This document shows, piece by piece, positions 8,264 to 18,568 of a DNA stretch of 64,000 nt (within the stretch, counting starts at the first letter, position 1; every line of letters begins with the position of its first letter). The stretch covers positions 248,001-312,000 of the forward strand of contig JAURJU010000050.1 of assembly GCA_030832085.1 (NCBI GenBank), in the 5' to 3' direction. Position numbers and translations under genes: made by a program. The notes under the pieces are model-generated. The model searched no databases. It worked only from the letters and a program-made list of their open reading frames with translations, and was not told the DNA's origin. The stretch is from Chitinophagales bacterium. Lineage in GTDB: Bacteria; Bacteroidota; Bacteroidia; Chitinophagales; Chitinophagaceae.

Positions 8264-9022
8264 TTAACCACGGCCTTGCATGGCTGAAAGCATGTTTCCA
8301 TAAACGCTGTTCAGGCTGCCGAGGTTTTTTGCAAGCAATGCAATCTGCTCCTGGGTCTTTTTGGCATCCTCAACACTGCCCTGCATGGCCTGGCTGGCCT
8401 TGATCAGGTTGTCATAGAATGCATTCATGGCCTTGATATGGTTGCCAGAATCCTGCAATTCCAACTCATACATCTTGTTCAATGAGCCCAGGTTCTTGGT
8501 CAGGGCTTGTACTTGCTCATGGAAAGCTTTTGATCCCTCTGCTGCAGTATTGAAATGCTGTATAGAACCTGCGGCATTGGAATATGCTTCCTTCATTGTT
8601 GAAAGTGCCGCAGTGGCTTCTTTTGTTTTTCCTGCAAACTCATTGGTAGCAGCAGCAACGTCACCCATGGATGCCATGCCCTGCACAGTTGAATTGAATT
8701 TGGAAAAATTCCCGTTCAACTTTGTAAGCTGATCGGTATCCAAATATTTTTCGATGGTTTCTTTCAAGAGGTCAGCCCCTGGCGTAGCACTTGCCCCCCC
8801 GGTTGGGGCAGCAACTTCAGCAGTCACAGGTTTTTTGACTTCCAACCATGCATATACCAAAAAGATCACTGCTTCAGTCAGCAAACCAATGGTCAGCATG
8901 ATGTCTGCAAAAGACTTGTGAAGAATTTTTGCCCAGGCACCGAAAATTACAACAGCTGCACCTACGCTAACAAAAATGTTTACATATTTTTCAAAAGAAG
9001 AACTGGCATTGGAAGAAGACAT
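8264..9022 (-). CDS. gldL: Gliding motility / type IX secretion motor protein GldL
   Basis: GldL is the inner-membrane stator-like partner of GldM. The 252-residue protein has two closely spaced transmembrane helices (about residues 12-30 and 38-62, ending in VYAWLEVKKP). The conserved acidic residue in the second helix, thought to take part in proton conduction, is visible in TIGLLTEAVIFLVYAW. The long cytosolic C-terminal part is helical and probably coiled-coil, with two similar segments, ALTKNLGSLNKMYELEL and ALLAKNLGSLNSVYGNML, suggesting an internal repeat. It lies between gldK (42 bp upstream) and gldM in the operon. Confidence 0.95.
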   Translation of the reverse strand: MSSSNASSSFEKYVNIFVSVGAAVVIFGAWAKILHKSFADIMLTIGLLTEAVIFLVYAWLEVKKPVTAEVAAPTGGASATPGADLLKETIEKYLDTDQLTKLNGNFSKFNSTVQGMASMGDVAAATNEFAGKTKEATAALSTMKEAYSNAAGSIQHFNTAAEGSKAFHEQVQALTKNLGSLNKMYELELQDSGNHIKAMNAFYDNLIKASQAMQGSVEDAKKTQEQIALLAKNLGSLNSVYGNMLSAMQGRG

Positions 9023-9064
9023 AAATTAAATTTTATTTGATGTAAGTTGGGAAAGTAAAAGATA

Positions 9065-10348
9065 TTAGCGCTTTGTTTGCATTGGGGGAAGGTCAATTAC
9101 ACAACGGAAGCCCAAATAAGATTTTGTAGTGTCCTGGTATTCATAGCTTCTGGTGGAATTTTGCAGGAAAAATCCGATGTCTTTCCAACTTCCGCCGCGT
9201 GTCACTTTTCTTTTCATTCTGGGAGGCTCACTGTCCTTGGCGTTCCACCTGATATCAGGGTTCATGTCGTGCTGAAAGTTGTATGCTCCTTCGTAATAGA
9301 GTGAAGATGTCCATTCTGCAACATTGCCTGCCATGTTGTACAATCCGAAATCATTGGGCCAATAGGCATCTGCCCTTACGGTGTACATACCTCCATCTTC
9401 AGGATAGTTGCCTCGACCAGGCTTGAAATTGGCCAGCAAACAACCTTTTTTGTTGCGAAGGTATGGCCCCCCCCATGGGAAGGGAACCTGAGAACGACCG
9501 CCGCGTGCTGCATATTCCCACTCAGCCTCCGTAGGCAGCCGAAAGTCGGATTCGGTCATGCGCTTGGCCCTTTCCAGAAATGAATTGAGGTAATGCGTTC
9601 TCCATTCTGTAAAAGCAGTGGCCTGCTTCCAGCTGACACCGACAACGGGATAATTCCCGTAAGCAGGGTGAGAGAAATATTTTTTGGCATGCGGCTCATT
9701 ATAAGAGTAGGAAAAGTCTCGGATCCAGACCAAAGTATCAGGATAGATGGGAGTATCCTTTTTTACAATGAATGTGGACCTTGGCTTGTCAGCATTTTCC
9801 CTTTGGGCCGCTTCCTTGTAGTCCAACCACTCGGAATGGTAAATAATTTTCTTTGCATCAATTTCTTTGCGTCCATTGATCCTGTTATCCGGTGTAACAA
9901 TGAGGGCACTCAATTGCTCTTGGATCTTTGGGTCGGCCCACTTGATGGTTTTAACCTTTGCCCAGTCAATTGCACTGGAGCCATCGGGCGCTGATTTCTT
10001 GAAATTCAATATGCTCGCAGCAATAGAATCCCTCACCCAAAAAACAAACTGACGGTACTCGTCGTTGGTGATTTCTGTGGCATCCATCCAGAAACCATTG
10101 ATAGATACCTGTTTGTTTCTGGCAGTGAATGCATAACTGATGTCCTCGTCAGAGGGACCCATGTGAAATGTTCCTGAAGGGACATATACCATTCCCGGAG
10201 GCTTTGGCATGATGTACTTTCCCCCAAGGGAGACTCCATGCAGCTGTCCGTCACCGGCAACCGATGAAGACTTGCCTAACTTTCCACACCCGGTCATCAT
10301 GAACCCAAGTGTAAACAATCCCAATGTATACAGAAAACTGCTTTTCAT
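9065..10348 (-). CDS. gldK: Gliding motility / type IX secretion lipoprotein GldK
   Basis: GldK (PorK) is an outer-membrane lipoprotein that forms the periplasmic ring of the type IX secretion system with GldN. ATG 10348 is chosen because it gives a clean lipoprotein signal peptide MKSSFLYTLGLFTLGF with lipobox MTGC near residue 22. An earlier in-frame start would add eight residues. The mature protein has the formylglycine-generating-enzyme/sulfatase-modifying fold, starting at GMVYVPSGTFHMGPSDED and ending in TRGGSWKD and YLGFRCV. The gene heads the gldKLMN operon. An 8-bp inverted repeat lies about 70 bp upstream. Confidence 0.95.
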   Translation of the reverse strand: MKSSFLYTLGLFTLGFMMTGCGKLGKSSSVAGDGQLHGVSLGGKYIMPKPPGMVYVPSGTFHMGPSDEDISYAFTARNKQVSINGFWMDATEITNDEYRQFVFWVRDSIAASILNFKKSAPDGSSAIDWAKVKTIKWADPKIQEQLSALIVTPDNRINGRKEIDAKKIIYHSEWLDYKEAAQRENADKPRSTFIVKKDTPIYPDTLVWIRDFSYSYNEPHAKKYFSHPAYGNYPVVGVSWKQATAFTEWRTHYLNSFLERAKRMTESDFRLPTEAEWEYAARGGRSQVPFPWGGPYLRNKKGCLLANFKPGRGNYPEDGGMYTVRADAYWPNDFGLYNMAGNVAEWTSSLYYEGAYNFQHDMNPDIRWNAKDSEPPRMKRKVTRGGSWKDIGFFLQNSTRSYEYQDTTKSYLGFRCVIDLPPMQTKR

Positions 10349-10416
10349 CTTTATTCCTGGTTTTGTGAGCATATCAACAAATATAAATCAAAAAAGGCTA
10401 TCAATTTTTAACCCAA

Positions 10417-10443
10417 CTTGTTAATAATCCAAATTTTAACAAG
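10417..10443. promoter_or_regulatory. Inverted repeat upstream of gldK
   Basis: CTTGTTAA (10417-10424) and TTAACAAG (10436-10443) form a perfect 8-bp inverted repeat around an AT-rich 11-base centre. It lies between the divergently oriented-looking gap of the DUF255 gene end (10507) and the gldK start (10348), where the operon promoter should be. It could be an operator, but no regulator is known to bind it. Confidence 0.35.
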
Positions 10444-10506
10444 CCGGAAACACCTTGCTTCAATCCTAAAAAACGGATGACTGGAGACCAAATGGCCTGT
10501 AAACCC

Positions 10507-12570
10507 CTATCTTCTTGTCAACAAATGTTCCAATGTCTCTTCAACACTTGCAAAAGGCAAACTACAGGAATAATTGTGGCAAACGAAAATGTTGGCGTCG
10601 CCGTTGGCCAGCCTCCCTTCCATCAAAGGATAGTGCTGCCCTGCCGTTTCGGTTGCCATGAATACCTTATTGGGGATATAATGCGCCAACAAAACTTTGG
10701 TTTTTGAAAATGCATTGTCCCCAACAATAAGAATTTCATGGGTTCCCTGGGACAGTTCCAACAACAAATTGGCCCAGATCCCGTAAGAGGTGGGGTACTT
10801 AACTGCCAAATCCAACAGGGTTTGTAACATGGATGTTGCCCTTTTTATCCAATCCTGTTGGTCGAACAACAGGCCCAATCGATACAGGTTCCATGCCATG
10901 ATTGAATTTCCACTTGGAATGGCGCCATCATACATATCCTTTTTTCTGACGGGCATGTCCTCCTGAAATGCAGGTGTATAGTAAAAAAACAGTTGGTCTT
11001 CATCATTAAATTGTTCCATGGCATAGTCCATGAGCGCCCTGGCCTTTTCGAGGTATGCGGTATTTCCCGTTGGTTCGTAAAGAAAAAGCAGCGATTGTAT
11101 CAGGTATGCGATATCGTCCAAAAATGCCGGATATCTTGATACCCCCGCCTTATGGGTATGCAGGTATTGTCCACTTTTTGTATTGTAAAAATTTTGCAGT
11201 AAAAAAGCCATGTTGGTTTCGGCCAATGCAATCCAATCATCCTTGCCAAAAGCCTGCCCGGCTTTTGAAAGGGCCTGGTTGAAAAGGGCGTTCCATCCCA
11301 AAATAACTTTATCGTCTGTTGCAGGCCGGATTCTACTGGACCTGATGGCCATCAGCTTTTCTTTGGCACGTGCCATGCAGTCCATGGCCTTATCAGGGGA
11401 AAGCCCAACAGCCACTGCCCACTCCTCCACACCCTTTTTCATCCTGAGGATGTTGACATGCTCCCAATTGCCATCTGTTGTAACATCAAAGAGCTCGGCC
11501 ATGGGTACAGCGTCATGCCCCAAGACCTCATCAAATGCCTTACGGGTCCAGGTGTAAAACTTTCCTTCAACACCCTCGCTGTCAGCATCCAGAGCGGCAT
11601 AAAATCCCCCCGCTGCGTCCATCATTTCGCGCTGCATAAAGCCAACCGTTTCTTCAGCCACCCTTAGGTAATCCTTGTCGCCGGTAAGCTGAAAAGCTTC
11701 TGATAAAACCAACAGCAACAAGGCATTGTCGTAGGTCATTTTTTCAAAATGAGGGGCAAGCCATTCACCATCGGTAGAATACCGACAAAATCCCCCACCC
11801 AACTGATCGTAAATGCCTCCGTGCATCATTTTTTTAAGGCTCAGCTCAGCCTGGCGCAATGCATCCTGGTTGCCTGTAAAAAAATGATAGCGCAACAGGT
11901 ATTGAATGCTGTAACTCTGTGGAAATTTGGGTGCACGGCCAAAGCCACCTTCCACCTGGTCAGCTGTTCCCATGATGTTGTTAAATATTTTGGAAGCATG
12001 CGCCTGGGTAAAGCCATTGTTTTGTTGAACGCCCAAGCGGTCACTTGCAATGACTTTGGTATCATTGGATTTTCTCAGGTGTTCTATAAGGTTTCCGGCT
12101 TGCTGTTCAATTTCTTCTCTTCGCTTTTGATACGCCTCATGGATGTGCACAAGCAATTCCTTCCATGAAATCCGGTTGTGCAAGCGTTGGGGCGGAAAAT
12201 AGGTTCCTCCGTAAAAAGGCATGGCATCGCTTGTCAGAAACATGTTCAGGGGCCATCCACCCTGACCACTTGTTGCCTGCAAGGCATCCATGAAAAAATG
12301 GTCCAGGTCAGGTCTTTCCTCGCGGTCAACCTTGATGCAAATGAAATACCTGTTCATCAACACCGCAGTCTGTTGATCCTCAAAGCTTTCCCGCTCCATC
12401 ACATGGCACCAATGGCATGCAGCGTATCCAATGCTCACAATGATGGGTTTGTCTTCTTGCTTTGCCCTTTCAAGTGCTTCATCACCCCATGGATACCAAT
12501 CGACAGGATTGTGTGCATGTTGCAGCAAATAAGGACTGGTTTCGTTGATGAGCCGGTTGGTATTCGTCAT
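10507..12570 (-). CDS. DUF255 thioredoxin-domain protein (YyaL/SPATA20 family)
   Basis: A 687-residue protein, normal length for the family. The first 165 residues are a thioredoxin-like domain with the signature [13 protein letters not shown] and the active-site-like [14 protein letters not shown]. The rest is an alpha/alpha toroid resembling six-hairpin glycosidases and N-acylglucosamine 2-epimerases ([13 protein letters not shown] and [19 protein letters not shown]). The family is nearly universal, yet its biochemical role is not established. No signal peptide is present, so it should be cytosolic. A strong terminator separates it from hemD upstream, so it probably has its own promoter or is part of the gldK transcript region. 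Confidence 0.92.
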   Translation of the reverse strand: MTNTNRLINETSPYLLQHAHNPVDWYPWGDEALERAKQEDKPIIVSIGYAACHWCHVMERESFEDQQTAVLMNRYFICIKVDREERPDLDHFFMDALQATSGQGGWPLNMFLTSDAMPFYGGTYFPPQRLHNRISWKELLVHIHEAYQKRREEIEQQAGNLIEHLRKSNDTKVIASDRLGVQQNNGFTQAHASKIFNNIMGTADQVEGGFGRAPKFPQSYSIQYLLRYHFFTGNQDALRQAELSLKKMMHGGIYDQLGGGFCRYSTDGEWLAPHFEKMTYDNALLLLVLSEAFQLTGDKDYLRVAEETVGFMQREMMDAAGGFYAALDADSEGVEGKFYTWTRKAFDEVLGHDAVPMAELFDVTTDGNWEHVNILRMKKGVEEWAVAVGLSPDKAMDCMARAKEKLMAIRSSRIRPATDDKVILGWNALFNQALSKAGQAFGKDDWIALAETNMAFLLQNFYNTKSGQYLHTHKAGVSRYPAFLDDIAYLIQSLLFLYEPTGNTAYLEKARALMDYAMEQFNDEDQLFFYYTPAFQEDMPVRKKDMYDGAIPSGNSIMAWNLYRLGLLFDQQDWIKRATSMLQTLLDLAVKYPTSYGIWANLLLELSQGTHEILIVGDNAFSKTKVLLAHYIPNKVFMATETAGQHYPLMEGRLANGDANIFVCHNYSCSLPFASVEETLEHLLTRR

Positions 12571-12571
12571 A

Positions 12572-12596
12572 AAAAAAGAACCCCGGAGATCCGGGG
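12572..12596 (-). terminator. Intrinsic terminator downstream of hemD
   Basis: CCCCGGA (12581-12587) and TCCGGGG (12590-12596) form a perfect 7-bp GC-rich stem with a two-base loop. On the minus strand it is followed by TTCTTTTTTT. It ends the hemD transcript and its T-tract runs to within one base of the ATG of the DUF255 gene at 12570. The next gene therefore starts directly after a terminator. Confidence 0.85.
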
Positions 12597-12619
12597 CGTG
12601 TATACATTCAATTGAAAAA

Positions 12620-13420
12620 TTATTTTGATTTTTTTCTTTCTGTCAGAAACTTCTCAAGCGCTGCAACCATGGATGGCACTTGTGGATCTGGTGCCTTGAT
12701 CTGCAGGTTCAGTCCTGCTTCCTCAATTGCCTTTGATGTATTGTTGCCGAAGGCTCCAATAAAAGTGCCGTTTTGTACAAAGCCGGGGAAGTTTTCCAAC
12801 AGGCTTTTTACACCACTGGGAGTAAAAAAACAGATGACATCAAAGTCATGGGCTGAAATCCTTGACTTGACATCACAGCTTGTTGTCTTGTACATGTAGG
12901 GTGTCACAAACTCACAATTGTGGTTTTTCAACCAACCTACTATTTCATTGTCTTGCTGGTTTTCTGAACAAGGGTAAATGAATTTCTCATTTTCCTTGTG
13001 CTTGTTGATGGCATCAAAAAGACCCTTGTTCGTTCCATCTGCACTAAAGAAAACCTTGCGCTTTCTGTACAAAATGAATTTTTGAAGATAAAGGGCCACT
13101 GATTCATTGATGCAAAAATATTTTGTATCCGGAGAAACGGCAACTTTCATCTCTTCGCAAATGCGGAAGAAATGATCAATAGCATTTTTGCTTGTCAATA
13201 CCACGGATGAATACCCTACAATATCAATTTTTTGCTTTCTGAAGTCTTTGGATGAAATGGCCTCCAGTTGAATGAATGGCATGAATTCCATTTCAACACT
13301 GTGCTTTGAAGCCAGTTCGAAATATGGGGACTTGGGAGACTCGGGTTTGGGTTGGGTGATAAGAATTCTTTTTACAGCCTTCTTTACACCTGCTTCCGAT
13401 TTCTTTCCGTTTTTGATCAT
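12620..13420 (-). CDS. hemD: Uroporphyrinogen-III synthase
   Basis: HemD cyclises hydroxymethylbilane to uroporphyrinogen III, the branch point of heme, siroheme and cobalamin synthesis. The 266-residue protein has the two-domain Rossmann-like layout, with conserved features [13 protein letters not shown] at the start, [13 protein letters not shown] near 75, and [19 protein letters not shown] with [15 protein letters not shown] in the second half. HemD is poorly conserved, so the match rests on these blocks. The start has a Lys-rich extension of about 15 residues before the first strand. It follows DUF4271 on the same strand, an arrangement frequent in Bacteroidota. A terminator lies 24 bp beyond the stop. 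Confidence 0.88.
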   Translation of the reverse strand: MIKNGKKSEAGVKKAVKRILITQPKPESPKSPYFELASKHSVEMEFMPFIQLEAISSKDFRKQKIDIVGYSSVVLTSKNAIDHFFRICEEMKVAVSPDTKYFCINESVALYLQKFILYRKRKVFFSADGTNKGLFDAINKHKENEKFIYPCSENQQDNEIVGWLKNHNCEFVTPYMYKTTSCDVKSRISAHDFDVICFFTPSGVKSLLENFPGFVQNGTFIGAFGNNTSKAIEEAGLNLQIKAPDPQVPSMVAALEKFLTERKKSK

Positions 13421-13582
13421 AGCCTGCGCCGATATTCTGCAAAATTATAAAAAAAATCCGGGTAATTATCCCTGAGGTTTTTCCAGAGATCCAAAATTTA
13501 GACAATTCGGAAGGGAACAAAAACACTAAACATCAATTTGTCTAACGATTCCCCAACTGTCTTAAACAAACAGGAAAATATT

Positions 13583-14557
13583 TCAAAGCAATCCGTCCGC
13601 CGCCAGCTGAATTCCCGAAGAAATGAACTTCACCATTACTGCAGTTGGCAACAACTCAAGGCCAAGCACTGCAATGAGAAAACCAAAAAAATCCATTTTT
13701 GCCTGTTTGGAAAAAACAAGAAAACCCCTGATGAACCTGATCAACATCAACGCCGCAAGGACATATAGCGATGATTTGAAAACAAGCATGCCGATCGCAT
13801 GTTCCGAAAAAGCCATCATGAAGGATGCCAGGAGCATTACCATTCCAGATATCTTGTTGTTCAAGAACACAATAAAGACATAATTTTCAAGGGTTTCCCC
13901 CTGGTTGAAGACCCAGCCCATGCATTTTAGGAAAATGTATTTGAAAACGTACACAAGCAATAAAAAAGAAAAAATCATCAACATCAACTGCCAGCGATCC
14001 ATGCCGGAAAAAAAATCACTGATGTTCAATCCAAAATAAATAAAAACGGTTCCTGACAATACAAACAGAAAATTCAACAAAAAGGCAGCAACAGGGGCCT
14101 GGGTCATCTGGTCTTTGGCCTGGCGATAAACGAATCCCTCATTGATAAAAACCCGGAACAGTTTTTTGAGGTAATTGCTGAAAAAAGCATTGATCAAACC
14201 GAGAAAAAGAAACAAAAGGGCAAAACAATAAAACATCCACTCTAGATGGGGCGTGTTTCGCTTGGAAATGAATTGGGGCATTGCCGGGGCATTGACATCG
14301 TAGAAATTCTGTTTTTGCATGTACTTGGTTGCATAGCTTCCATAGAAACCACTCACACGATCCAATGCAATGCCATTGAGCTCTGTACTGCTGAGGGGGC
14401 GGTGGTTCAGGATAAACGCTTTGCGGATGGAATCTGCAATCAAGCTGTCAATGTTTTCTGACATGGGTGCGACATCAGAAAAAGATGCATCCTGAGCAAA
14501 TGCAGGTAACACGCCCAACATGGATAAAATAAACGAGAATAATATCAGCCTTCGCAT
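13583..14557 (-). CDS. DUF4271 multi-pass membrane protein
   Basis: ATG 14557 gives a 324-residue protein that begins with a cleavable signal sequence (MRRLILFSFILSMLGVLPAFAQ). After a soluble stretch of about 100 residues come six to seven hydrophobic segments from about residue 110 to the end. The family, DUF4271, has no established function and is largely confined to Bacteroidota, where it usually lies next to hemD, as here. It lies 31 bp downstream of the BamA-like gene on the same strand, which suggests co-transcription. It shows no transporter or enzyme motif. Confidence 0.82.
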   Translation of the reverse strand: MRRLILFSFILSMLGVLPAFAQDASFSDVAPMSENIDSLIADSIRKAFILNHRPLSSTELNGIALDRVSGFYGSYATKYMQKQNFYDVNAPAMPQFISKRNTPHLEWMFYCFALLFLFLGLINAFFSNYLKKLFRVFINEGFVYRQAKDQMTQAPVAAFLLNFLFVLSGTVFIYFGLNISDFFSGMDRWQLMLMIFSFLLLVYVFKYIFLKCMGWVFNQGETLENYVFIVFLNNKISGMVMLLASFMMAFSEHAIGMLVFKSSLYVLAALMLIRFIRGFLVFSKQAKMDFFGFLIAVLGLELLPTAVMVKFISSGIQLAADGLL

Positions 14558-14588
14558 ATCGCATGACAAAATTAGCTTATTCATGGAA

Positions 14589-16385
14589 CTAAAACAGACT
14601 TACAAAACCGAAATGAATCTTGGATGCACGAAAATTGAAGGGAAGGTTATTGTTTTTGCCAGCAGCATAGGCCAGACTGAACAAACCGGATTTTGTTTCG
14701 AAAGTACATCCAAGCCCTATTCCGGCATATTTCCCCCCACCATTGCCCTGGATGGATTTTCTCCCCAAATTAGCAGCATCAAGAAAAGAGAACAGGTAAG
14801 ATGATGGGCCCATCAGGTAACGGTACTCAAGGGTCGCAATGGCGAATGCACTGGCATAAAAACTTTCCTCATCAAAGCCCCGCAAGGTTTTGTTGCCACC
14901 CAGTTGGAAAAGCTCGTTGAGAAAAAGCTGATTGCCCTGCATCCAGCCCGACCGAAGACCTGAGCGAAAGGTAGACTGACCGCCCAATGGAATAAACGCA
15001 TTCAGGTTGACCAACATCTTGAATTGTGAGGACGATAATTTGACAGTATCGTACAATGCTGCAAAATCAAAACCCGCATTCGCCTGGTCTTTTTTAAGGT
15101 TGATGATTGCATTGTTCTTGCGTATTTTTCTCGTGCCTCCCTGAACCATGAGCTCAAAGTCCATTCCCTTGCGTGGATTGAATCGGTTGTCAGCACCAAA
15201 GTACTGCAGGTTTAATCCGAGGGTGCTATGTTGCACATCTAAAAACTGTGGAAGCTTTCTTGTCCTCTTGATAAAATTGGTATCGACCACAATGAGGTTG
15301 CTGGTCTGCTGTTGAAAGAAAATTTTTGCTGACTGCTTTTGTGTCACTTCATACTGTAGCCCGATCCGGGTAAAGACATTGATGAAAGAGGAGTCCTTTT
15401 TCAAAAGATTGAAACCAACATCAATGCCTGCATTGCTGCTGAACAAATAGGGCTTTTGAAAACCAATTTGCAATCTTGGAGATTTCACTTGAAGCTGTTG
15501 CCAGTTCAAGGACAGTGCTTCTCCTCTGCCAAAACTGTTTTTAAGGGCCAGCTCCCCTTCACCCGTAAGCAACATTTTGCCCCCGTGTTGCTGACTGGAA
15601 GGCATCAAACCTGCGAGCAGGTTAAAGCGGTTGTTCCGCTGCGGTTCAAGGTACAGGTTCAGGGATGCGCCGGTACCCAAAAGGGTGAGGTCCCAGGGCC
15701 TTGTTTCCCTCACAAATCCCAAGGCTATCAATCTTTCGGAAATTGCATCCAGCTTGCTTTTCCTGAAAATACCGCCATCCCCCATGGCAAGGTATTTTTG
15801 CAGGAATTCCTTTCTGACCAGAACAGGTCCTTCAACATGGATACTGTCAATGCGGTACAAAGGTCCCTTTACTGCCTTGAGGATGGCACAAAGTTCATTC
15901 CCCATAAAATAGCTGCTGTCCAGCTGTACCACAGCAAAAGGATAACCATTTTCCTCAAAAAACCTGAGGACTTTTTCTTTCAGCAGATACATCGATGCAG
16001 GATTCAACATGTTGTCTGCATTGGATTGCATGGCATCAAGGCCATCTGTTGCAATGTCCAGGATGGTACTGTCTACCAACAGTTTACCCCACCGGTATTG
16101 GTCACCCAAATACAACCAGGCCCTGGTTGAGTTGTCCAATACCACCATGCTGTCGATGGATGCTGCAAGAAAACCCCTGCGCTGCAAGCCTTCCACCAGC
16201 GTTTGTTTCAAAAAAAGCAAACAGGCTTCCTTGTTGGAAAAATTGGCAGGAATGCTGACCAGATCGGACAAAGCTGCATTACCTTTGTCTGTACAATACA
16301 CTTCAATGCCATGCCTTTCCTGCGCATTTGTCGAAACACAAAAGACCATCAGCAGAAGCATGACAAATTGAAGTGTACGCTGCAC
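14589..16385 (-). CDS. BamA/TamA-like outer-membrane protein with POTRA region
   Basis: This 598-residue protein has a signal peptide (about 1-21, ending in NAQ). POTRA-like repeats follow up to about residue 215 (YRIDSIHVEGPVLVRKEFL in the last one), then a 16-strand Omp85 barrel ending in FGFVSLF. The barrel carries the conserved L6-loop motif LRGF in QLGGNKTLRGFDEESF. Omp85 proteins insert or translocate proteins or lipids at the outer membrane. It is shorter than BamA (usually five POTRA domains and about 800 residues) and resembles the TamA/accessory Omp85 class, so I do not assign it as the essential BamA. It is followed by DUF4271 and hemD. Confidence 0.85.
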   Translation of the reverse strand: MQRTLQFVMLLLMVFCVSTNAQERHGIEVYCTDKGNAALSDLVSIPANFSNKEACLLFLKQTLVEGLQRRGFLAASIDSMVVLDNSTRAWLYLGDQYRWGKLLVDSTILDIATDGLDAMQSNADNMLNPASMYLLKEKVLRFFEENGYPFAVVQLDSSYFMGNELCAILKAVKGPLYRIDSIHVEGPVLVRKEFLQKYLAMGDGGIFRKSKLDAISERLIALGFVRETRPWDLTLLGTGASLNLYLEPQRNNRFNLLAGLMPSSQQHGGKMLLTGEGELALKNSFGRGEALSLNWQQLQVKSPRLQIGFQKPYLFSSNAGIDVGFNLLKKDSSFINVFTRIGLQYEVTQKQSAKIFFQQQTSNLIVVDTNFIKRTRKLPQFLDVQHSTLGLNLQYFGADNRFNPRKGMDFELMVQGGTRKIRKNNAIINLKKDQANAGFDFAALYDTVKLSSSQFKMLVNLNAFIPLGGQSTFRSGLRSGWMQGNQLFLNELFQLGGNKTLRGFDEESFYASAFAIATLEYRYLMGPSSYLFSFLDAANLGRKSIQGNGGGKYAGIGLGCTFETKSGLFSLAYAAGKNNNLPFNFRASKIHFGFVSLF

Positions 16386-16423
16386 AATTGCAAATCTACA
16401 CTGGTTCTTCTAATCAAGTTAAA

Positions 16424-17554
16424 ATGGCCGGCATTTACATCCATATTCCCTTTTGCAGAAAAGCCTGCCATTATTGCAATTTTCACTTTTCAACATCCCT
16501 GGTGAGGGCAGAGCGCATGGTGAAAGCCATGAACACTGAAATCACTTTGCGTGCCAACGAAATTGCTGGAAGCATTGAAACCATTTATTTTGGGGGGGGT
16601 ACCCCTTCCATTTTAAAGCCTTCGCAGATTGCCATGCTCCTGGATACCATCAGCAGTTGCTATAATATGGCAGCTTCCCCGGAAATCACCTTGGAAGCCA
16701 ACCCAGACGACATTTCCATGGAAAAGGCGTTGGCCTGGAAGCAAATGGGGATCAACAGGTTCAGCATAGGCGTTCAATCCTTTGCTGATGAAAACCTCCG
16801 TTGGATGAACCGAGCTCATGATGCCAGTCAGTCCATCGCATGCATCAACACCATCAGGGAAGCCGGATTTGAAAATTTCAGCATCGACCTGATCTATGGT
16901 ACACCCGGACAAACACATGCAGCATGGATCAGCGACCTGGATCAGGCCATTGAACTGAAAATTCCCCATCTCTCCTGTTATGCGCTGACTGTTGAGGAAG
17001 GCACGGCATTGCACCACATGATTGGATCAGGAAAAAAGGAAAGCATCAGTACCGATGAGCAGGCGGAAAGGTTTGATGCCTTGGTAAAACGCAGCGCTGC
17101 TGCCGGATATATGCATTATGAAATATCCAATCTTGCACTGCCTGGCATGGAGAGCAAACACAATTCTGCCTACTGGGAAGGTAAACCCTACCTGGGTATC
17201 GGACCATCAGCCCACTCACTCTCAGGCATTACAAGAAGCTGGAACATTGCAGATAACCTGCAATACATCCAGTCCATTGAAGCAGGAACACTACCCAGGG
17301 AAGCGGAGGTACTAAGGCCCATCGACCAACTCAATGAATACATCATGACAGCTTTGCGGTCATCCAAAGGCATTCAAAAAGATGTTGTTGTGAAAAAATG
17401 GGGGCTCGAAAAATGGCTGTCCATGGAACAGAGCATACAACCTTTCTTGATTGGCGGAAAGGCCTTGGCTACTGGAGATAGACTTACGCTATCGATGGAA
17501 GGGAGATTTTTTGCAGATGGGATTGCGTCAGCACTTTTTTTTCTGGAAAACTGA
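16424..17554 (+). CDS. hemW: Radical SAM heme chaperone HemW
   Basis: HemW is a radical-SAM family protein related to oxygen-independent coproporphyrinogen III oxidase. It is believed to act as a heme chaperone rather than an oxidase. ATG 16424 starts the protein at MAGIYIHIPFCRKACHYCNF, giving the CxxxCxxC iron-sulfur motif at the usual N-terminal position. The length, 376 residues, fits the family. Also visible are TIYFGGGTPS and EANPDD, and the C-terminal HemN domain. The gene is divergent from the Omp85 gene and convergent with gpsA. The stops of hemW and gpsA touch at the palindrome TGATCA (17552-17557). Confidence 0.92.
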   Translation: MAGIYIHIPFCRKACHYCNFHFSTSLVRAERMVKAMNTEITLRANEIAGSIETIYFGGGTPSILKPSQIAMLLDTISSCYNMAASPEITLEANPDDISMEKALAWKQMGINRFSIGVQSFADENLRWMNRAHDASQSIACINTIREAGFENFSIDLIYGTPGQTHAAWISDLDQAIELKIPHLSCYALTVEEGTALHHMIGSGKKESISTDEQAERFDALVKRSAAAGYMHYEISNLALPGMESKHNSAYWEGKPYLGIGPSAHSLSGITRSWNIADNLQYIQSIEAGTLPREAEVLRPIDQLNEYIMTALRSSKGIQKDVVVKKWGLEKWLSMEQSIQPFLIGGKALATGDRLTLSMEGRFFADGIASALFFLEN

Positions 17555-18550
17555 TCAGGACAAAACCGCTTCAATTTTCTCAAATTCCTTGATGGGATCT
17601 TTGCCTTCCCACAAAATCCTGTACACGCCTTTGGCGATGGGCATGTCAGCACCCGCTTTTTCATTCAATGCATGGATGCATTTCGAAGCAGGGTAACCCT
17701 CTGCGACCATTTGCATGGCCAGCTTGGTCGCTTCAACACTGTAGCCTTTGCCAATCATGTTTCCAAATGAACGGTTTCGGCTGAAGAGCGAATAGCAGGT
17801 AACCAGCAGATCTCCCAAATAAACGGAAGAAGAATAATTGACACAACTTGCTGTTTCACCACAGATGTTTTGCAGGAATTGAGACATTTCACCTGCTGCA
17901 TTGGCCACCAAAACACTTTGGAAATTGTCACCATAACCAAGACCATGTGCAATGCCAGCTCCCATTGCATAAATATTCTTGAGCACCGCAGCATACTGCA
18001 CACCCCAGACATCCTGGCTCAAAACGGTATTGATGTAGGAAGTCTTGAAACAAGCTGCTATGGCCATTGTTATGGATAGATCGCTGCCGGCAAAAGTGAG
18101 GTAAGATAATTTTTCAGCTGCCACCTCTTCTGCATGACAAGGGCCCATGATGGTGACATAATTGGCAGGATCAAAACCCGGTATGCTGGTAAGATGCTCA
18201 TTCAAGAGCATGTTTTGGGAAGGCAACATTCCTTTCACGGCTGACACCACCTTGACACCTTTCATCAGCCATGAAACATGGGGCGTGACATATCCCTCTG
18301 CATATGCCGAGGGCACAGCAATCACCACAGCATCCGCATTTGCATATACCTGTGCAGGGTCCGTTGTGATTTCCAGTTGATGACCATTGAAATACACCGA
18401 ACTCAGGTACTTTGGATTGTGATGCCTTATCCTGATGTGCTCAGCCAACTTTTCTGAGCGGACACACCATATCACATTGTGTTGGTTGTCGGTAAGGATC
18501 TTTACCAATGCTGTTCCCCAGCTGCCACTGCCGATTACACCTATGTTCAT
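17555..18550 (-). CDS. gpsA: NAD(P)H-dependent glycerol-3-phosphate dehydrogenase
   Basis: GpsA reduces dihydroxyacetone phosphate to sn-glycerol 3-phosphate, the backbone of membrane phospholipids. The 331-residue protein has an N-terminal Rossmann fold with GSGSWGTALVKIL (about residues 7-19), the conserved VKGMLPS and IMGPCHAEEVA region in the middle, and the C-terminal helical domain with KNIYAMGAGIAHGLGYGDN and the catalytic-region Lys. It lies 18 bp downstream of the HlyD-like gene on the same strand, so it may be the last gene of the efflux operon, and it abuts hemW at its 3' end. Confidence 0.96.
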   Translation of the reverse strand: MNIGVIGSGSWGTALVKILTDNQHNVIWCVRSEKLAEHIRIRHHNPKYLSSVYFNGHQLEITTDPAQVYANADAVVIAVPSAYAEGYVTPHVSWLMKGVKVVSAVKGMLPSQNMLLNEHLTSIPGFDPANYVTIMGPCHAEEVAAEKLSYLTFAGSDLSITMAIAACFKTSYINTVLSQDVWGVQYAAVLKNIYAMGAGIAHGLGYGDNFQSVLVANAAGEMSQFLQNICGETASCVNYSSSVYLGDLLVTCYSLFSRNRSFGNMIGKGYSVEATKLAMQMVAEGYPASKCIHALNEKAGADMPIAKGVYRILWEGKDPIKEFEKIEAVLS

Positions 18551-18568
18551 GTTGGAAATTCCAGTGGT

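Noticed and set aside
5601-10348. Local type IX secretion cargo
   Set aside because: The secreted enzymes in the window were checked for a C-terminal type IX sorting domain; none is evident, and most have lipobox or ordinary signal peptides.
13498-13545. Inverted repeat TTAGACAA / TTGTCTAA between DUF4271 and hemD
   Set aside because: The arms are only 8 bases with a 32-base loop in AT-rich sequence and no T-tract follows, so it may be chance.
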